A DNA stretch of 9,125 bases from an uncultured Alphaproteobacteria bacterium (GTDB lineage Bacteria > Pseudomonadota > Alphaproteobacteria > Puniceispirillales > Puniceispirillaceae), in assembly GCA_913031555.1 (NCBI GenBank), contig CAJWDO010000049.1, positions 1 to 9,125 of the forward strand, written 5' to 3'. Of this stretch, positions 7,299-9,125 are shown one piece after another (positions within the stretch are counted from its first letter, which is position 1; every line of letters begins with the position of its first letter). Position numbers and translations under genes: made by a program. A model generated the notes under the pieces. That model worked only from the letters and a program-made list of their open reading frames with translations, did no database searches and had not been told where the DNA came from.

Positions 7299-8848
7299 CA
7301 GTTGGCACCATTGTTGCCGGTGAAGTCGAGCGTTGGTTCCCGTCCGCCCGGCAGGCCGCGCAGCGTCACCGTGCCAGACATCTTGTCACCGCTGACGGTA
7401 CCGATGAATTCAAGGTCAAGAACACCGAATGGCAGAACCAGCTTGCCGATGAAATTGATGTCATCGCCAACCCGCGTGACCTCGACCGGTTCGTCATTGA
7501 AGAAGGATTTTTCCTTGCCAAGCACCAGATCGCCCGATGCCGGACCGCGGTTCGTCGTCCAGTTCAGCGTCCATTTTTCACCCTTGGGCCCCTGTGGTCG
7601 CTTGGCCGGATCGCCGATCTTGATCTTCCGACCATCGACCAGACCTTCATTACCACGCGTGATCACTTGTTCCCCGGGCTTCAACCCGTCCAGAACGATA
7701 AAGGCGTCGCCGGCGGCGTTGCCAAGCTTCACACGCCGCTGCAGCGCGACACCCTCAGCGGCGATAAAGACGATGTGACCGCCGGAAATCGGGATCACCG
7801 CATCCTTTGGAACAGTCACGACAGGCGCCGGTGACGTTGTCGGCACCTGCAATGTGACAGGTGCGTTCTCGGCCTGTAGTGAGCGCGGCAGCGCACCGTC
7901 GACCGCGAACCTGACAGTTTGCGTTCCGGTGCGGACATTTTGCACCGGCAATACGACACGCGCCGTCAAATTGATGGTGCGACCTGTGAAATCAGCTGCC
8001 TTGATGCTTTTGCTTCGCCTTACAAGAGGCAGAATTTCCAGAGGAATTTCGGCTTCGACCTCATAATCTACAGGTGCGCGTGTACGAATCAGCACATCGC
8101 CTTCGCGAAGGAATGCCCGGCGGGCCGGATGCAGGTAGACAATCTGGCCATCGTCCGGGGCGGCGATCCTGGCGGCCTTGATGTCAGCCTTTATTTGCCC
8201 GATTTCGATATCAAGCCGTGTCAATGCCGCACTGGCAAGCTGACGTTGATAGTCACGGCCTGTGAGGACGGATTCGCGCTGCGCGATCTGTTGCTGTGCG
8301 TTGATGACGGCATTTTGTGCGGTTTCCGCCGCATCCACCGTCAGCGCGTTGCGTGACACGAGAGTTTGCGCCCGCTCAGCCTTGCCTTGCAACAGGACAA
8401 GCTGCGTGCGCTGCAATTCCAGGACCTTGCGGTCGGCCTCGGTCGTCTGTTCGATCTCGGTCAGGCGTAACCCGGCCTCGTTTCGCTGTGCCGTCAGAAG
8501 ATCGAGTCTGTCGCGGAAATCGGCGTCATCCTGGGTGGCGACAAGCTGTCCGGCCTTGACCATGTCACCGATGCGAAGAGGTTGCAGCGTCGTGACCGCG
8601 TTTGCCGACGCGGTGATGGCTGTCACCTGCCCCGCGGCAACGCGCGCCTGAATATCGGAGAAAATGGACAGCGTGTTCTCGGTGGCCTCGGCAACGGCCA
8701 CGGTGGCGGTCCGGCTGCCGAAACTCTGCGCCTTTGCGCCCATTGCCCAGAAGGATGACGTCGAAGACAGCAACGCCGTCGCCATAAGCAAATAACACCA
8801 CAGGCGCGCCATGCTGGAAAGCGACACGACAATATTTGCTAACTTCAC
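7298..8848 (-). CDS. RND efflux periplasmic adaptor (membrane fusion protein) with C-terminal beta-rich extension
   Basis: Links the RND permease to an outer-membrane channel across the periplasm. The 516 residues start with a Sec signal peptide (1-41, hydrophobic core about 17-35, AKA-Q cleavage; no lipobox). The first half of the lipoyl domain is about 78-107 (LQPLRIGDMVKAGQLVATQDD). A long, charged, Gln-rich alpha-helical hairpin spans about 108-222. The second lipoyl half is IKAARIAAPDDGQIVYLHPA (about 223-242). A beta-barrel follows at about 255-340, and the membrane-proximal domain at about 342-413 contains VPKDAVIP and GLKPGEQVITRGNEGLVDGRKI. Residues about 421-516 are an extra domain absent from AcrA/MexA-type adaptors. 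Start GTG 8848 is supported by AGGAG 6 nt upstream; the Met at residue 13 has no such site. It is first in the operon and overlaps the permease gene by one base. No outer-membrane channel gene is seen nearby. Confidence 0.92.
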   Translation of the reverse strand: MKLANIVVSLSSMARLWCYLLMATALLSSTSSFWAMGAKAQSFGSRTATVAVAEATENTLSIFSDIQARVAAGQVTAITASANAVTTLQPLRIGDMVKAGQLVATQDDADFRDRLDLLTAQRNEAGLRLTEIEQTTEADRKVLELQRTQLVLLQGKAERAQTLVSRNALTVDAAETAQNAVINAQQQIAQRESVLTGRDYQRQLASAALTRLDIEIGQIKADIKAARIAAPDDGQIVYLHPARRAFLREGDVLIRTRAPVDYEVEAEIPLEILPLVRRSKSIKAADFTGRTINLTARVVLPVQNVRTGTQTVRFAVDGALPRSLQAENAPVTLQVPTTSPAPVVTVPKDAVIPISGGHIVFIAAEGVALQRRVKLGNAAGDAFIVLDGLKPGEQVITRGNEGLVDGRKIKIGDPAKRPQGPKGEKWTLNWTTNRGPASGDLVLGKEKSFFNDEPVEVTRVGDDINFIGKLVLPFGVLDLEFIGTVSGDKMSGTVTLRGLPGGREPTLDFTGNNGAN

Positions 8849-8854
8849 GCTTCA

Positions 8855-8859
8855 CTCCT
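8855..8859 (-). promoter_or_regulatory. Ribosome-binding site of the adaptor gene, selects GTG start
   Basis: AGGAG preceded by a run of seven T on the coding strand lies 6 nt before GTG 8848. It favours this GTG over the internal ATG twelve codons further on. Confidence 0.75.
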
Positions 8860-8904
8860 GAAAAAAATGGACGAACCCAAGGCGAGATCGGGTCGGCTGA
8901 TGGA

Positions 8905-8933
8905 AGTTAACAAATCGATGGAGCGATCACCAA
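8905..8933 (-). promoter_or_regulatory. Weak sigma70-like promoter candidate for the efflux operon
   Basis: TTGGTG (8928-8933) and TTAACT (8905-8910) are separated by 17 nt on the minus strand, 56 nt or more before the adaptor start. Each box matches the consensus at only three positions, so this is the best guess in the gap rather than a confident call. A promoter needing an activator would look like this. Confidence 0.2.
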
Positions 8934-8951
8934 CACAACAAACCGCGAACA

Positions 8952-8973
8952 TCAGGAAAACAGTTTTGCCTGA
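8952..8973. promoter_or_regulatory. 22-bp imperfect palindrome, candidate operator of the efflux operon
   Basis: TCAGG-AAAAC-A-GTTTT-G-CCTGA has two 10-bp arms with a single unpaired G, centred about 114 bp upstream of the adaptor start and about 110 bp upstream of the tRNA gene. Dyads of this size in front of RND operons are often regulator sites (TetR, MarR or LysR type), but no regulator gene is present in the window. It could instead be a chance hairpin. Confidence 0.4.
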
Positions 8974-9032
8974 CGACATACCTCGGGATATTACGTAACA
9001 ACCATCTGTTCAGCCACGGGTAAACGGGCCGG

Positions 9033-9062
9033 TTGACAGAATGGCCTCCAGTCCGATATGTG
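9033..9062 (+). promoter_or_regulatory. tRNA-Ser promoter
   Basis: A perfect -35 box TTGACA (9033-9038) is followed after 18 nt by TATGTG (9057-9062), or after 17 nt by ATATGT. The implied transcription start lies within a few bases of the tRNA 5' end at 9072, giving almost no leader, which is typical of bacterial tRNA genes. Confidence 0.65.
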
Positions 9063-9071
9063 CATCGGTAC

Positions 9072-9125
9072 GGAGAGGTGGCAGAGCGGTTGAATGCACC
9101 GGTCTTGAAAACCGGCAAGGGTGCG
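9072..9125 (+). tRNA. tRNA-Ser(UGA), 3' part cut by window edge
   Basis: The 5' acceptor strand GGAGAGG starts at 9072. It is followed by T8, a short three-pair D stem (GCA 9081-9083 with TGC 9095-9097) and an anticodon stem CCGGT (9099-9103) pairing with ACCGG (9111-9115). The loop CTTGAAA gives anticodon TGA at 9106-9108, which reads UCA serine codons. After 9115 the sequence continues into what should be the long variable arm of a class II tRNA. The T arm and 3' acceptor strand are outside the window, so the 3' end cannot be checked for an integrated element. Confidence 0.93.

Noticed and set aside
8991..8998. Palindrome TTACGTAA between the tRNA and adaptor genes
   Set aside because: Eight bases only, with no matching flanks; too short to separate from chance.
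9072..9125. Possible att site of an integrated element at the tRNA-Ser gene
   Set aside because: The 3' end of the tRNA, where integration usually occurs, is outside the window, and no integrase or repeated tRNA fragment is visible.

Overview
The window looks like part of an alphaproteobacterial chromosome. The codon use is GC-rich, the minus-strand gene order is rlpA followed by dacA (a neighbourhood common in Alphaproteobacteria, where tmk and holB often come next), and the proteins have the usual Gram-negative envelope architectures. I cannot fix the genus; a marine or Rhodospirillales-type bacterium is a guess. All six protein genes lie on the minus strand and read right to left. A tRNA-Ser gene on the plus strand is cut by the right edge.

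Right part (about 4119-9071): a two-gene efflux operon. A periplasmic adaptor (8848-7298) overlaps by one base an RND inner-membrane permease (7298-4119). No TolC-type outer-membrane channel gene is present here, so the pump presumably uses one encoded elsewhere. The 223-bp gap between the adaptor and the tRNA gene holds a clear tRNA promoter on the plus strand and a 22-bp dyad that could be an operator for the pump operon.

Middle (about 2879-4118): a stand-alone 2-oxoglutarate/Fe(II) oxygenase with an intact HxD...H facial triad and unknown substrate. Upstream of it, the gap after the pump operon contains a decaying array of 12-bp tandem repeats and a small AT-rich hairpin. Downstream, the gap before mltB contains a 13-bp sequence repeated twice with a 15-bp period, directly in front of the mltB start.

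Left part (1-2878): three cell-wall enzymes in a row. These are an MltB-type lytic transglycosylase, an RlpA lipoprotein with DPBB and SPOR domains, and a D-Ala-D-Ala carboxypeptidase of the DacA (PBP5-like) family that runs off the left edge. mltB and rlpA are tightly linked: the rlpA ribosome-binding site overlaps the mltB stop codon. Together they would cut glycan strands, remove stem-less glycan at division septa and trim pentapeptides, so this is a peptidoglycan remodelling cluster.

Most of the window is ordinary, well-known biology. I found no CRISPR array, transposon or phage gene, and no convincing new multi-gene system. The items most worth a second look are the C-terminal beta-rich extension of the efflux adaptor, the altered proton-relay residues of the permease, the orphan oxygenase, and the three intergenic repeat or dyad elements.
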